Assembly (NCBI GenBank): GCA_030824965.1
Contig: JAPJQV010000001.1
Span: forward strand, 1-64,000
Direction: 5' to 3'
DNA length: 64,000 nucleotides
Origin: Micavibrio sp.
Lineage (GTDB): Bacteria > Pseudomonadota > Alphaproteobacteria > Micavibrionales > Micavibrionaceae
Shown here in pieces: positions 50,178 through 58,250 of the stretch. The translations under genes and the position numbers were made by a program. Positions within the stretch are counted from its first letter, which is position 1; every line of letters starts with the position of its first letter. Below the pieces are notes generated by a model, which was not told the origin of the DNA, searched no databases, and saw nothing but the letters and a program-made list of their open reading frames with translations.

Positions 50178-51479
50178 ATGACCCCAGCCGCCCGTATAAA
50201 AGCCGTTATTGAAATTCTGGAAAGATTGAACGCTATGCGCGTCCCGATGGATGCGTCGGTGGGCGACTATATGCGGTTTCGAAAATATATCGGCTCCAAA
50301 GACCGTAACGCCATCGTCGAAAAAGCATACGGCATCATGCGCCACTGGGCGCGGCTTGACTGGCATATCGAGCGTAGCGACATGGAGATCAATCCGCGTA
50401 CGATTGCCATTGCCTATCTGGCATTGGTCGACAAAGACGAAAAAACACCCGAGTATTTTGATGGCTCGAAATACGGCGCGGAAAACCTGTCCGAAACTGA
50501 AGTAAAATTGTTCAACGATTTAATAGGGAGCGAGTTGCATCCCGAAGACATGCCGCTGGCCGTTCGCGTTGAATGTCCGTCCGATCATGAAGAAGCGTTG
50601 CGCAAATATTTCGGCGATGAATTTGAAACCGAACTATCCGCGATGATCGATCCGGCACCGTTGACTTTGCGCGTTAATGTGACGATGGCGGATCGGGCTA
50701 AGGTCAAAGCGAAGCTTTCCGACGATAAAGTCGAAGTAAACGAGACAACATATTCGCCATGGGGTCTGGTGGCGAAAGAAAAATCCTTCATCTCGAAAAC
50801 CCGCGCCTTCGTCAAAGGCTGGATCGATATTCAGGATGAAGGGTCGCAATTGATCGCGCTGGCTTGCGATGCGAAACCGGGCATGCAGGTGATGGATTAT
50901 TGCGCGGGCGCCGGCGGCAAGACGCTGGCGCTTGCCAATGCCATGAGCATCAAGGGCCGCATCGTTGCAATGGATACGGAGGCTTCAAGACTTGAAAAAG
51001 GCCGGGAACGTCTGCGCCGCGCCTATGTCACCGATATCGTCGAAATCCGCCCGTTAAGCGATGAAAAACACGCGAAATGGTTTCGCAAACAAAAACAGAA
51101 TTTCGATGTCGTCCTGACCGATGTCCCGTGTTCGGGAACGGGCACATGGCGGCGCAATCCCGATATGCGCTGGCGCTCTTTCGGGCCAAAGCTTGAAGAG
51201 CTCATCGCTATCCAAGCCGAGATCATGGACAAAGTCGTTCACGCCGTAAAACCCGGCGGACGTCTGGTTTACGCGACATGCTCAATCCTGCCGGAAGAAA
51301 ACGAACAACAGGTCGAGAAATTTTTAGAACGTCATCCGGATTTCAAATTATTACCATTGGCCGAAGCTTGGCCTGAGGGTATGACGCCGCCTTGCGAAGG
51401 TAATGTGATGCGCTTAACACCTAAACGTCACAATACGGACGGGTTTTTTACGGCTGTGTTGCAGAGAATAACTGCCTAA
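50178..51479 (+). CDS. RsmB/NOP-family rRNA cytosine-C5 methyltransferase
   Basis: 433 residues from the ATG at 50178 (an earlier ATG at 50139 would add 13 and lies in the divergent promoter region). NusB-like helical N-terminus, then the catalytic domain: DYCAGAGGKTLALANAM (SAM loop), VLTDVPCSGTGTWRRNPDMR (Cys in PCSG) and YATCSILPEENEQQVEKFL (nucleophilic TCS Cys). Both Cys of the family are present. Which rRNA site it modifies is not clear from sequence. Confidence 0.92.
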   Translation: MTPAARIKAVIEILERLNAMRVPMDASVGDYMRFRKYIGSKDRNAIVEKAYGIMRHWARLDWHIERSDMEINPRTIAIAYLALVDKDEKTPEYFDGSKYGAENLSETEVKLFNDLIGSELHPEDMPLAVRVECPSDHEEALRKYFGDEFETELSAMIDPAPLTLRVNVTMADRAKVKAKLSDDKVEVNETTYSPWGLVAKEKSFISKTRAFVKGWIDIQDEGSQLIALACDAKPGMQVMDYCAGAGGKTLALANAMSIKGRIVAMDTEASRLEKGRERLRRAYVTDIVEIRPLSDEKHAKWFRKQKQNFDVVLTDVPCSGTGTWRRNPDMRWRSFGPKLEELIAIQAEIMDKVVHAVKPGGRLVYATCSILPEENEQQVEKFLERHPDFKLLPLAEAWPEGMTPPCEGNVMRLTPKRHNTDGFFTAVLQRITA

Positions 51480-51497
51480 CTTTAAAGATTTTTTTAT

Positions 51498-51932
51498 ATG
51501 AGCTTTTTTTCAGCCAAAAAGATAATTTTACTACTTATTCTTTCGCTAGGATTAATGTTCATTGGCAAGATGCTGTTATGCGAAGGACATAATATAGAGC
51601 AAAAGACATTTAAATTCTGGCACTACAGCCGACAAGGTTTAAATGACTTTTTTGTAAAAACATTTCCCATTAATACGCCAAAAGAATTTGTTGATGCCAT
51701 TCTTATTGACAATGGAGGAGTAAAATCTAAGCCTATAAGACAGCATATCCTACAATATAACATTATTAGATATGACGATGTCGCAAGTGTTGCAAACTGG
51801 TATGGGTCGGTGCATATTTTTATATTTAATCGTCAAAACAAGCTCGTGAATATTCATCCATTTGGCGGAGGCAAACTGTTTAAAGATATGCCTGGTTTAA
51901 ATGAAATAGAAAGCCCAGAACCGGAAAAATGA
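51498..51932 (+). CDS. AT-rich gene for a membrane-anchored protein of unknown function
   Basis: 144 residues. One N-terminal hydrophobic helix (KKIILLLILSLGLMFIGKML, residues 7-26) may be a signal anchor. The remainder is polar, without recognised motifs (INTPKEFVDAILIDNGGVKS; VASVANWYGSVHIFIFNRQN). It starts 18 nt after the RsmB-like gene. Base composition is clearly richer in A+T than both neighbours, which suggests recent acquisition. Its stop codon lies inside the terminator hairpin. Confidence 0.65.
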   Translation: MSFFSAKKIILLLILSLGLMFIGKMLLCEGHNIEQKTFKFWHYSRQGLNDFFVKTFPINTPKEFVDAILIDNGGVKSKPIRQHILQYNIIRYDDVASVANWYGSVHIFIFNRQNKLVNIHPFGGGKLFKDMPGLNEIESPEPEK

Positions 51933-51947
51933 GGCTCTGGGCTTTAT
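51912..51947. terminator. Bidirectional terminator between convergent genes
   Basis: AGCCCAGA (51912-51919) and TCTGGGCT (51936-51943), 8-bp stem with a 16-nt loop that includes the TGA of the upstream gene. Plus-strand tail TTATTCT; minus-strand tail TTCTATTTC. It serves the 51498 gene and probably metE. Confidence 0.65.
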
Positions 51948-51948
51948 T

Positions 51949-54246
51949 CTAAGCTGCTTTATCAATCTTAATTTTTGCCCGCAACTCTTTCGCCGCCGCG
52001 ACCATGTTTTCAAGCGCGGCTTTGGTTTCCGGCCAGCCGCGGGTTTTCAAGCCGCAATCCGGATTGACCCAGATTTGTTCCGGTTTCAAAACTCTTAATG
52101 CTTTTTCAAGCAGCGTCGTCATTTCCTCGATACTTGGTACGCGGGGCGAGTGGATATCGTAAACACCAGGACCGATTTCGTTCGGGTATTTGTATTTGAC
52201 GAAGGCGTCGAGCAATTCCATTTGCGAGCGCGAGGTTTCAATCGAGATAACATCGGCATCGAGCGCGGCGATGGAGTCGATGATATCGTTGAACTCGGCA
52301 TAGCACATATGGGTATGAATTTGTGTCGTGTCCTCGACCGTTGCCGCCGAAAGCTTGAACGCATCGACTGCCCATTTCAGATAGGCGGCGCGGTCGCTCT
52401 CACGAAGTGGTAGGCCTTCGCGCAGCGCCGGTTCGTCGATCTGGATGACATGGATGCCCGCTTTTTCGAGGTCTGCAACTTCGTCACGAATGGCAAGGGC
52501 AATCTGCTTAGCAGTTTGTTCACGCGGCTGGTCGTTTCTTACAAATGACCAGCAAAGAATTGTGATCGGTCCGGTGAGCATGCCTTTCATCGGTTTTTTA
52601 GTGAGGCTTTGCGCGTAAGCGGACCATTGCACGGTCATCGGCTTCGGGCGCGATACGTCGCCAAAAATAATCGGCGGCTTGACGTAGCGCGAGCCGTAAG
52701 ATTGCACCCATCCGTTTTTCGAGAAAACAAAGCCGTCCAGTTGTTCGCCGAAATATTCAACCATGTCGTTACGCTCGGCTTCGCCATGGACGGGCACGTC
52801 AAGCCCGGCTTCTTCCTGATATTTCACGACAAGCTCGATCTCGCGTTTCATGTCTTCTGTATAAGCCGCTTCGGACAATTCACCGCGTTTGAAAGCGGCG
52901 CGGGCGAGACGAATCTCTTTCGTCTGCGGGAAAGAACCGATGGTCGTTGTCGGGAAAGACGGAAGTTGCAACGCTGCAGCTTGCGCCTTAGCGCGAACTG
53001 GATAGGGATGATGGCGTTCCAATTGATCCGGCGTCACCGCTTTCAACCTTGCGCCGACCTTATCGTTATGAATGCGTTTCGATGTTTTTCGGGATTGCAC
53101 GACCCTGTCGCTTGCTTCCAGCTTATCAGCAATCGTTTCACGCCCATGCCACGCGCCTTGCGCCAGAGTCGAAATCTCGGACAGTTTTTGTTTTGCAAAC
53201 GCCATCCATGATTTGACCTCGGCATCGAGGGCTGTTTCTTCATCGAGATCAATGGGCGAATGAAGGAGCGAGCAGCTGCCCGAAACGCCGAAACCGACGC
53301 CGAAAGCTGCTTTGGCTTTCTCGCATTTGGCAAGGGAATCCGACAGATCGTTCTTCCAGACATTCCGTCCATCGACCAGACCTAGAACAAGGAATTTGCC
53401 GCTTTCCTTTGCTTTGGCAATCGCGGCATCCAACTGATCCGGTGCCCGCACGAGGTCGACATGCAAAGCAGAAACAGGCAACGAAAAAGCCAGATCAAGG
53501 TTCTCGCGCAAACCTTCGAAATAGGTCGGCATGAATATATTGATGTCGGGCGCTGCGTCCTTGATAATTTTATAGGCAAGCGTATAGGCTTCCTTGGCTT
53601 TTGGATGAATGTCGACGGAAAGGCAGGGTTCATCGAGTTGTATCCAGTTAATGCCCTGCGCCAGCAATTTTTGGCAAATCTCGCCATATACTTTGGCGAG
53701 AGCCTCTGTAAGCTCATAACGACAGGTTGTGAAATCTTCCGCTTTCTTGGCGAGTGTCAGGAAAGTAATCGGACCGACTAAAACCGGATAAGCATCAAAT
53801 CCTGCATCCTGCGCCTCTTTCGTTTCAGTAAAAATTTTATCCGTCGAAAGCTTGAATGTCTGGCCCTTCTTTAATTCCGGCACGATGTAATGGTAATTCG
53901 TGTCGAACCATTTCGTCATTTCACAGGCGATGACATCCTGCCCATTTTTCTGGGAGCCTCGGGCCATCGAGAAGTAAAGATCGGGATCGTTCAGGTCATA
54001 GCGGTCTGGAATCACGCCGAGCAAACAGGCGGTATCGAGTACATGATCGTAGTAAGAGAAATCATTGGTAGGGACGAAAGATATTCCGGCATCTTTTTGC
54101 AATTGCCAGTGACGCAGGCGCAGCTCCCTGCCGACGGCGAATAGATCATCGCGGGAAATATCGCCTTTCCAGTAACTTTCCAGCGCTTTTTTCAATTCAC
54201 GTTTCAGGCCGATACGGGGAAATCCAAGATTGAGGGCTAATACCAT
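51949..54246 (-). CDS. metE: Cobalamin-independent methionine synthase
   Basis: MetE, 765 residues, transfers methyl from 5-methyl-THF-glutamates to homocysteine. N-terminal LGFPRIGLKRELKKALESYW; C-terminal catalytic barrel with QIDEPALREGLPLRE, IHTHMCYAEF (zinc His and Cys) and VNPDCGLKTRGWPET (zinc Cys). Full length. It lies 12 nt after metF, so the two form a unit that makes and uses methyl-THF, under the leader upstream of metF. Confidence 0.97.
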   Translation of the reverse strand: MVLALNLGFPRIGLKRELKKALESYWKGDISRDDLFAVGRELRLRHWQLQKDAGISFVPTNDFSYYDHVLDTACLLGVIPDRYDLNDPDLYFSMARGSQKNGQDVIACEMTKWFDTNYHYIVPELKKGQTFKLSTDKIFTETKEAQDAGFDAYPVLVGPITFLTLAKKAEDFTTCRYELTEALAKVYGEICQKLLAQGINWIQLDEPCLSVDIHPKAKEAYTLAYKIIKDAAPDINIFMPTYFEGLRENLDLAFSLPVSALHVDLVRAPDQLDAAIAKAKESGKFLVLGLVDGRNVWKNDLSDSLAKCEKAKAAFGVGFGVSGSCSLLHSPIDLDEETALDAEVKSWMAFAKQKLSEISTLAQGAWHGRETIADKLEASDRVVQSRKTSKRIHNDKVGARLKAVTPDQLERHHPYPVRAKAQAAALQLPSFPTTTIGSFPQTKEIRLARAAFKRGELSEAAYTEDMKREIELVVKYQEEAGLDVPVHGEAERNDMVEYFGEQLDGFVFSKNGWVQSYGSRYVKPPIIFGDVSRPKPMTVQWSAYAQSLTKKPMKGMLTGPITILCWSFVRNDQPREQTAKQIALAIRDEVADLEKAGIHVIQIDEPALREGLPLRESDRAAYLKWAVDAFKLSAATVEDTTQIHTHMCYAEFNDIIDSIAALDADVISIETSRSQMELLDAFVKYKYPNEIGPGVYDIHSPRVPSIEEMTTLLEKALRVLKPEQIWVNPDCGLKTRGWPETKAALENMVAAAKELRAKIKIDKAA

Positions 54247-54258
54247 CTATGTCTCCTA

Positions 54259-55089
54259 TTATAAACTAAAATTCTGGCATACGCTGTTTAGGACGCTGCT
54301 TTTATTTAACGTGTAAAAATGAATATGCTCAACGCCGTTTAGGGCCAAGTCTTCGATCTGCGCGGCGAGTAAATCCTCGGCCAGATTGTCCGATACCTCG
54401 CCTGCAAATTTTTCATGCAGGGATGGCGGCACGCTGGCCTGGCATTTGGCGGCGAATTCACAGACTTTTTGAAAATCGCGGATCGGCAAAAGCCCGGGCA
54501 CAATTGGCGTGTTAATCCCGGCATTTCGCGCCTGTTCGACAAAGCGGTAATAGACATCGTTATCGAAGAAAAGCTGGGTGATGGCACGGGTTGCGCCGGC
54601 ATCGCATTTTTTCTTCAGCGCGATCAGGTCGGCCTGCATGTCGGGCGCATCAGGGTGTTTTTCCGGGTAAGCGCCGACCGAGATATCGAAAGGATGGCGC
54701 TTCATGAGGGCTTCGACGAAATCGGACGTAAACTGGTAATATTCGGCATCGGGGTCGAGCGGCCATACCAGATTGGTCGGCATGTCGCCGCGCAAGGCCA
54801 CCAGATGGCGGATCCCCTGATTCCATAGCAGATCGGTAAAATGATCCAGTTCATCCTTCGTGTGGGAGATGTAGGTTAAATGGCTGCCGAACGGGATGCT
54901 GCTCGCGGCGCGTTGCAGGTTTTTGAGCGTCTGCAATGTCGTGTCGCGGGAACCGCCGCCGGTGCCGAATGTGACCGTCATGAATTTAGGGGAAAATTGT
55001 GAAAGTTCCTGGACGCTTGCAAGAAGCTCCTGCGCCGATTTTTCCGATTTCGGGGGAAAGAATTCAAAGCTGTAAGTAAGGTTGGGCAT
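54259..55089 (-). CDS. metF: 5,10-methylenetetrahydrofolate reductase
   Basis: MetF, 276 residues, FAD-dependent TIM barrel that makes 5-methyl-THF for MetE. YSFEFFPPKSEKSAQELLAS is the N-terminal signature; FMTVTFGTGGGSRDTTLQTL, SHLTYISHTKDE-type sequence and ITQLFFDNDVYYRFVEQARN follow. The ATG at 55087-55089 is preceded by AGGAAAATAG, whose AG lies in a 7-bp hairpin. First gene of metFE, with a 128-nt leader carrying a SAM-II-like element. Confidence 0.96.
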   Translation of the reverse strand: MPNLTYSFEFFPPKSEKSAQELLASVQELSQFSPKFMTVTFGTGGGSRDTTLQTLKNLQRAASSIPFGSHLTYISHTKDELDHFTDLLWNQGIRHLVALRGDMPTNLVWPLDPDAEYYQFTSDFVEALMKRHPFDISVGAYPEKHPDAPDMQADLIALKKKCDAGATRAITQLFFDNDVYYRFVEQARNAGINTPIVPGLLPIRDFQKVCEFAAKCQASVPPSLHEKFAGEVSDNLAEDLLAAQIEDLALNGVEHIHFYTLNKSSVLNSVCQNFSL

Positions 55090-55097
55090 CTATTTTC

Positions 55098-55120
55098 CTG
55101 TGGTTTTAGGGACACCACAG
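55098..55120 (-). promoter_or_regulatory. Hairpin overlapping the metF ribosome binding site
   Basis: On the minus strand CTGTGGT (55114-55120) pairs perfectly with ACCACAG (55098-55104), 9-nt loop. The 3' arm shares its last two bases with AGGAAAA (55093-55099), the metF ribosome binding site. If formed, it would hinder initiation. Confidence 0.6.
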
Positions 55121-55139
55121 CTACTCTTTTGAGTACATG

Positions 55140-55200
55140 CCGCAGCCGCTTTAGCTTTGTTTACGCGGTGCAAGCTGTCCGTTCAAATGCCGCGGTTGTC
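55140..55200 (-). promoter_or_regulatory. SAM-II-like riboswitch upstream of metFE
   Basis: Read on the minus strand: P1 arm CGCGG (55190-55194), then CATTTGAAC, then GCTTGC (55170-55175), P1 partner CCGCG (55164-55168), then TAAA (55160-55163), and GCTAAA (55150-55155). Order and words (ATTTG, GCTTGC, CGTAAA, GCTAAA) match the SAM-II (metA) aptamer core shared with SAM-V. AGCTT in the loop can pair with AAGCT to form the pseudoknot. The second pseudoknot helix is less clear. It lies about 17 nt after the predicted RNA start. Confidence 0.65.
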
Positions 55201-55223
55201 CTTACGCAGAGCCAACTTTGTAA

Positions 55224-55252
55224 TTGTTAGGCAAACATGTAGGGCCTGTCAA
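55224..55252 (-). promoter_or_regulatory. Sigma-70 promoter for metFE
   Basis: Minus strand TTGACA (55247-55252), exactly 17 nt, TAACAA (55224-55229). The predicted start near 55217 gives a 128-nt leader containing the SAM-II-like element and the metF hairpin. It lies in the 209-nt divergent gap shared with guaA. Confidence 0.7.
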
Positions 55253-55298
55253 ATAAAAATACATTTGTAAGCGTTCAGGCGAAGGTTTAAAAAGAAGC

Positions 55299-56894
55299 AT
55301 GAAAACCGCAGAAGCTACCATAAATTCTCCTTTCGTTGATGAAAACCACGACAAAATCCTGATCCTTGATTTCGGATCGCAAGTGACGCAGCTGATCGCC
55401 CGAAGGCTCCGCGAAGTCGGCGTTTATTGCGAGATATGGCCCTTTAATGCTGCCAATAGCGACAGGATCGAAGCTTTTGCGCCGAAAGGCATTATCCTGT
55501 CCGGTTCTCCGGCTTCGGTGACGGAAGAAAACTCGCCGCGTGCGCCGGATATCGTCTTTACTTCCGGCGTTCCGGTATTCGGAATTTGCTATGGCCAGCA
55601 GACTATGTGCGAACAACTTGGCGGCAAGGTAGAAAGCTCCCAGCATAAAGAGTTCGGCCGCGCCATGGTCAGCGTCAAAAAAACATCGGGGCTTTTTGAC
55701 GGGATCTGGGAAGCAGGTAAGGAAGAACAGGTCTGGATGAGCCACGGCGACCGCGTCGTCAAAATCCCGGACGGTTTTGAAATTGTCGCTTCTTCTGAAG
55801 GCGCGCCTTTCGCCGCCATCGCTGACGAAAGTCGGAAATTCTATGGCGTGCAGTTTCACCCCGAAGTCGTGCATACGCCACATGGTGCGCAGATCATTTC
55901 TAATTTCGCCCTAAAGGTCGCCGGTTGCAAAGGCGACTGGACCATGGCCGCGTTTCGCGAAGAATCGATTGCCAAAATCCGCGAACAGGTTGGCAAAGGC
56001 AAAGTCATCTGCGGCCTGTCGGGCGGCGTCGATTCATCCGTTACCGCCGTGTTGCTGCACGAAGCCATCGGCGATCAACTGACCTGTATTTATGTCGATA
56101 CGGGCTTGATGCGGGCAGGGGAAAGCGAACAGGTCGTCAAGCTTTTCCGCGAGAACTATAATATTCCGCTCATTCATGAAGACGCCTCCGAATTGTTTTT
56201 AGGCCAGCTGGAAGGCGTTTCCGACCCGGAACAAAAACGCAAAACAATCGGCAAATTATTTATCGACGTCTTCGATGATTGCTCGAAACGTATCGGCGGT
56301 GCGGAGTTTCTGGCGCAAGGTACGCTCTATCCTGATGTGATCGAAAGCGTATCTTTTACGGGCGCGAAATCTGAGACTATTAAATCCCACCACAATGTCG
56401 GCGGTTTGCCGGATTATATGAAGCTCAAACTCGTCGAGCCGATGCGAGAGCTGTTCAAGGACGAAGTCCGCGCTTTGGGCCGCGAGCTTGGCATGCCGGA
56501 AGACTTTATCGGCCGCCATCCTTTCCCGGGGCCGGGTCTTGCCATCCGTATTCCGGGTGAGATCACGAAAGAGAAGCTCGAAATCCTGCGCAAAGCCGAC
56601 ACGATCTATCTGGATGAAATCCGCAAAGCCGGATTATACGATACGATCTGGCAGGCCTTTGCCGTATTGCTCCCGGTCAAAACCGTCGGCGTCATGGGCG
56701 ACGGCAGAACCTACGACCATGTCTGCGCGCTACGCGCCGTCACCTCGACAGATGGCATGACGGCGGATTATTTCCCCTTCGATCACAACTTCCTCGGCCG
56801 CGCCGCCACGCGCATCATCAACGAAGTGCGCGGCATCAACCGCGTGGTCTACGATATAACCTCGAAGCCACCGGGAACGATTGAGTGGGAGTAG
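55299..56894 (+). CDS. guaA: GMP synthase (glutamine-hydrolysing)
   Basis: GuaA, 531 residues, aminates XMP to GMP. The glutamine amidotransferase has FGICYGQQTMCEQLGG with the nucleophile Cys97 and VQFHPEVVHT with His/Glu; the ATP-pyrophosphatase has CGLSGGVDSSVTA; the dimerisation domain ends RINEVRGINRVVYD-like sequence and PPGTIEWE. The last codons lie in a 16-bp sequence repeated 545 nt downstream. Divergent from metFE. Confidence 0.98.
   Translation: MKTAEATINSPFVDENHDKILILDFGSQVTQLIARRLREVGVYCEIWPFNAANSDRIEAFAPKGIILSGSPASVTEENSPRAPDIVFTSGVPVFGICYGQQTMCEQLGGKVESSQHKEFGRAMVSVKKTSGLFDGIWEAGKEEQVWMSHGDRVVKIPDGFEIVASSEGAPFAAIADESRKFYGVQFHPEVVHTPHGAQIISNFALKVAGCKGDWTMAAFREESIAKIREQVGKGKVICGLSGGVDSSVTAVLLHEAIGDQLTCIYVDTGLMRAGESEQVVKLFRENYNIPLIHEDASELFLGQLEGVSDPEQKRKTIGKLFIDVFDDCSKRIGGAEFLAQGTLYPDVIESVSFTGAKSETIKSHHNVGGLPDYMKLKLVEPMRELFKDEVRALGRELGMPEDFIGRHPFPGPGLAIRIPGEITKEKLEILRKADTIYLDEIRKAGLYDTIWQAFAVLLPVKTVGVMGDGRTYDHVCALRAVTSTDGMTADYFPFDHNFLGRAATRIINEVRGINRVVYDITSKPPGTIEWE
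56875..56890. repeat. Left copy of 16-bp direct repeat at the guaA 3' end
   Basis: GAACGATTGAGTGGGA, encoding the last residues of GuaA (TIEWE region). An exact copy lies at 57436-57451. After a GTAG difference both copies continue with ATAATAAAA. Interpreted as one attachment-site duplicate. Confidence 0.8.
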
Positions 56895-57343
56895 ATAATA
56901 AAAACTATACATATTGGAAAATATTCAGAGAAGTTATTTGGGCAGGGTTTAAAGCTATGCTTGTTATATCTCTTGTCGCTGGGATTCAGCTTGGTTTTGT
57001 TTTAGATAAAATAGAGAAATCAAAAGGACTGATGGACACTTTTGGAGGCTCTCTCTTAATGGCGCTCATAGGAGGGATTTTGTATTTTCCTGCAGTCATA
57101 ATTTTTACTCTAATAATCGGTGCTCCCACGACAATGGTTATCTTGAGGAAGGGGTGGAATCATCTGTATACGTTTTTATTTGTAGGTGCGTTTTCAGCTT
57201 TATTGTTTTTGAGAATTATTCCTTTTCTTTTTTCTAAAGGTCCGAGTAACTTCACCGACTTTGTTTCAGGAAGCATTTACTTTTTACTCGGAGGCGCATT
57301 GACAGGTTTCTTGTTACATAGACAGCTATTGAAAATAGTGTGA
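56885..57343 (+). CDS. AT-rich four-helix membrane protein in the guaA micro-island
   Basis: 152 residues if the GTG at 56885, inside the guaA 3' repeat, is the start; an internal ATG at 56957 would give 128. Four hydrophobic segments: about 25-41, 55-78, 93-115 and 128-147. Not recognised. It overlaps the guaA stop by 10 nt in another frame, and its A+T content is clearly above guaA's. It lies between the two copies of the 16-bp repeat. No integrase is present. Confidence 0.6.
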   Translation: MGVDNKNYTYWKIFREVIWAGFKAMLVISLVAGIQLGFVLDKIEKSKGLMDTFGGSLLMALIGGILYFPAVIIFTLIIGAPTTMVILRKGWNHLYTFLFVGAFSALLFLRIIPFLFSKGPSNFTDFVSGSIYFLLGGALTGFLLHRQLLKIV

Positions 57344-57435
57344 GGGTAATTTGCAAAGAATTTTTCATTATGCTGATAACAAAGTTGCTGCAAGTATTCA
57401 AAACATGATTTTAAATCAATTATTTAGATGCCAAA

Positions 57436-57451
57436 GAACGATTGAGTGGGA
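57436..57451. repeat. Right copy of the 16-bp guaA repeat
   Basis: Exact second GAACGATTGAGTGGGA, 9-24 nt upstream of the BLUF gene ATG. Its GTGGGA also serves as ribosome binding site-like sequence for that gene. Only the terminal piece of guaA is duplicated here. Confidence 0.8.
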
Positions 57452-57459
57452 ATAATAAA

Positions 57460-57876
57460 ATGCACCTGATTGCGTATATAAGCGAGTTATCACACGACAT
57501 CAGAAGTCACGACCTTTTGATCAGTGAAGTGGTGGCAACGGCCAAGAAGGAAAACCCCAGGAATGACATTACAGGTGTACTGTTTTATCTGAATGGCAAG
57601 TTCTTGCAGGTAATCGAGGGGCCGGAAGATAGTCTGCGGCGGCTCATGAGAAATATCGAGGCCGACCCTCGCCATCATTCCGTAGATTATGTGATCGACA
57701 CACCGGTAAAATCGCGCGGTTTTTCGAAATGGAATATGGATAGCTTCGATCTCGAAAATCCTAAATTATTCGACCTTGCGGTTTTGAAAGAAATTACCGT
57801 AAGCTTCAAAAAGAACCTTCTGCCGCGTTCCGATATGCTCGTTTTTTATTATCGGACCTTGCTGGCGCGGATTTAA
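57460..57876 (+). CDS. Short BLUF-domain blue-light photoreceptor
   Basis: 138 residues from ATG 57460. The BLUF fold binds FAD and senses blue light. All key residues align with AppA: Tyr6, Asn32, Gln50 (FLQVIEG), Trp91 and Met93 (SKWNM); the core ENPRNDITGVLFYLNGKF is diagnostic. About 45 residues follow the domain as a cap, with no fused output domain, so it should act by protein-protein contact. A TTG-initiated longer frame from 57442 lies in the repeat and is not favoured. Followed by a strong palindromic terminator. Confidence 0.9.
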   Translation: MHLIAYISELSHDIRSHDLLISEVVATAKKENPRNDITGVLFYLNGKFLQVIEGPEDSLRRLMRNIEADPRHHSVDYVIDTPVKSRGFSKWNMDSFDLENPKLFDLAVLKEITVSFKKNLLPRSDMLVFYYRTLLARI

Positions 57877-57899
57877 AAAAGGGCTGATCAGCCCTTTTT
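57876..57899. terminator. Bidirectional terminator between the BLUF and lipoprotein genes
   Basis: AAAAAGGGCTGA and TCAGCCCTTTTT form a perfect 12+12 palindrome (57876-57899). It overlaps the stop codon of the minus-strand lipoprotein gene. Poly-T occurs on both strands. Confidence 0.9.
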
Positions 57900-58250
57900 C
57901 TTATGCGGCAGCATGGCCATGACTTCGTCTCGTGCCTCGTCATTGTCGATTTCAACATAAATTTTCTGGCCCCGTAAAGGATGGTTGATCTTTTGCGACG
58001 TCATGAAAATACGTCCGGCGTAGATTTCCATTTCAGAACCTAAATTGTTCCGCGTGATAGAGGAAAGCTTGCGCTGTCCTTCCCGGTTAAGCTCAACGGC
58101 GACGCCGTCATCGAACTCCTGCCATGATGTGATATTATCTTCACGAAGCGCGAAGCGGACGACAGGTGTCGTGCGCGCTTCGGGCGTTGATGAACAGGCG
58201 GTGATGGATAGAGTAGAGAGCAGAAGAAAAGATGAGATGATTTTTTTCAT
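57888..58250 (-). CDS. Lipoprotein with a SecD head-like domain
   Basis: 120 residues. Lipobox SITAC in MKKIISSFLLLSTLSITAC. The mature part (VAVELNREGQRKLSSITRNN, then LGSEMEIYAGRIFMTSQKIN and PLRGQKIYVEID) resembles the P1 head subdomain of SecDF, in which a short region like this contacts translocating chains. There are no membrane helices other than the anchor. Stand-alone versions are seen in some Proteobacteria; function unknown. Its stop lies in the shared terminator. Confidence 0.72.
   Translation of the reverse strand: MKKIISSFLLLSTLSITACSSTPEARTTPVVRFALREDNITSWQEFDDGVAVELNREGQRKLSSITRNNLGSEMEIYAGRIFMTSQKINHPLRGQKIYVEIDNDEARDEVMAMLPHKKKG

Noticed and set aside
55090..55298. Cobalamin riboswitch before metF/metE
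   Set aside because: The leader is too short and lacks the B12-box; the SAM-II words fit instead.
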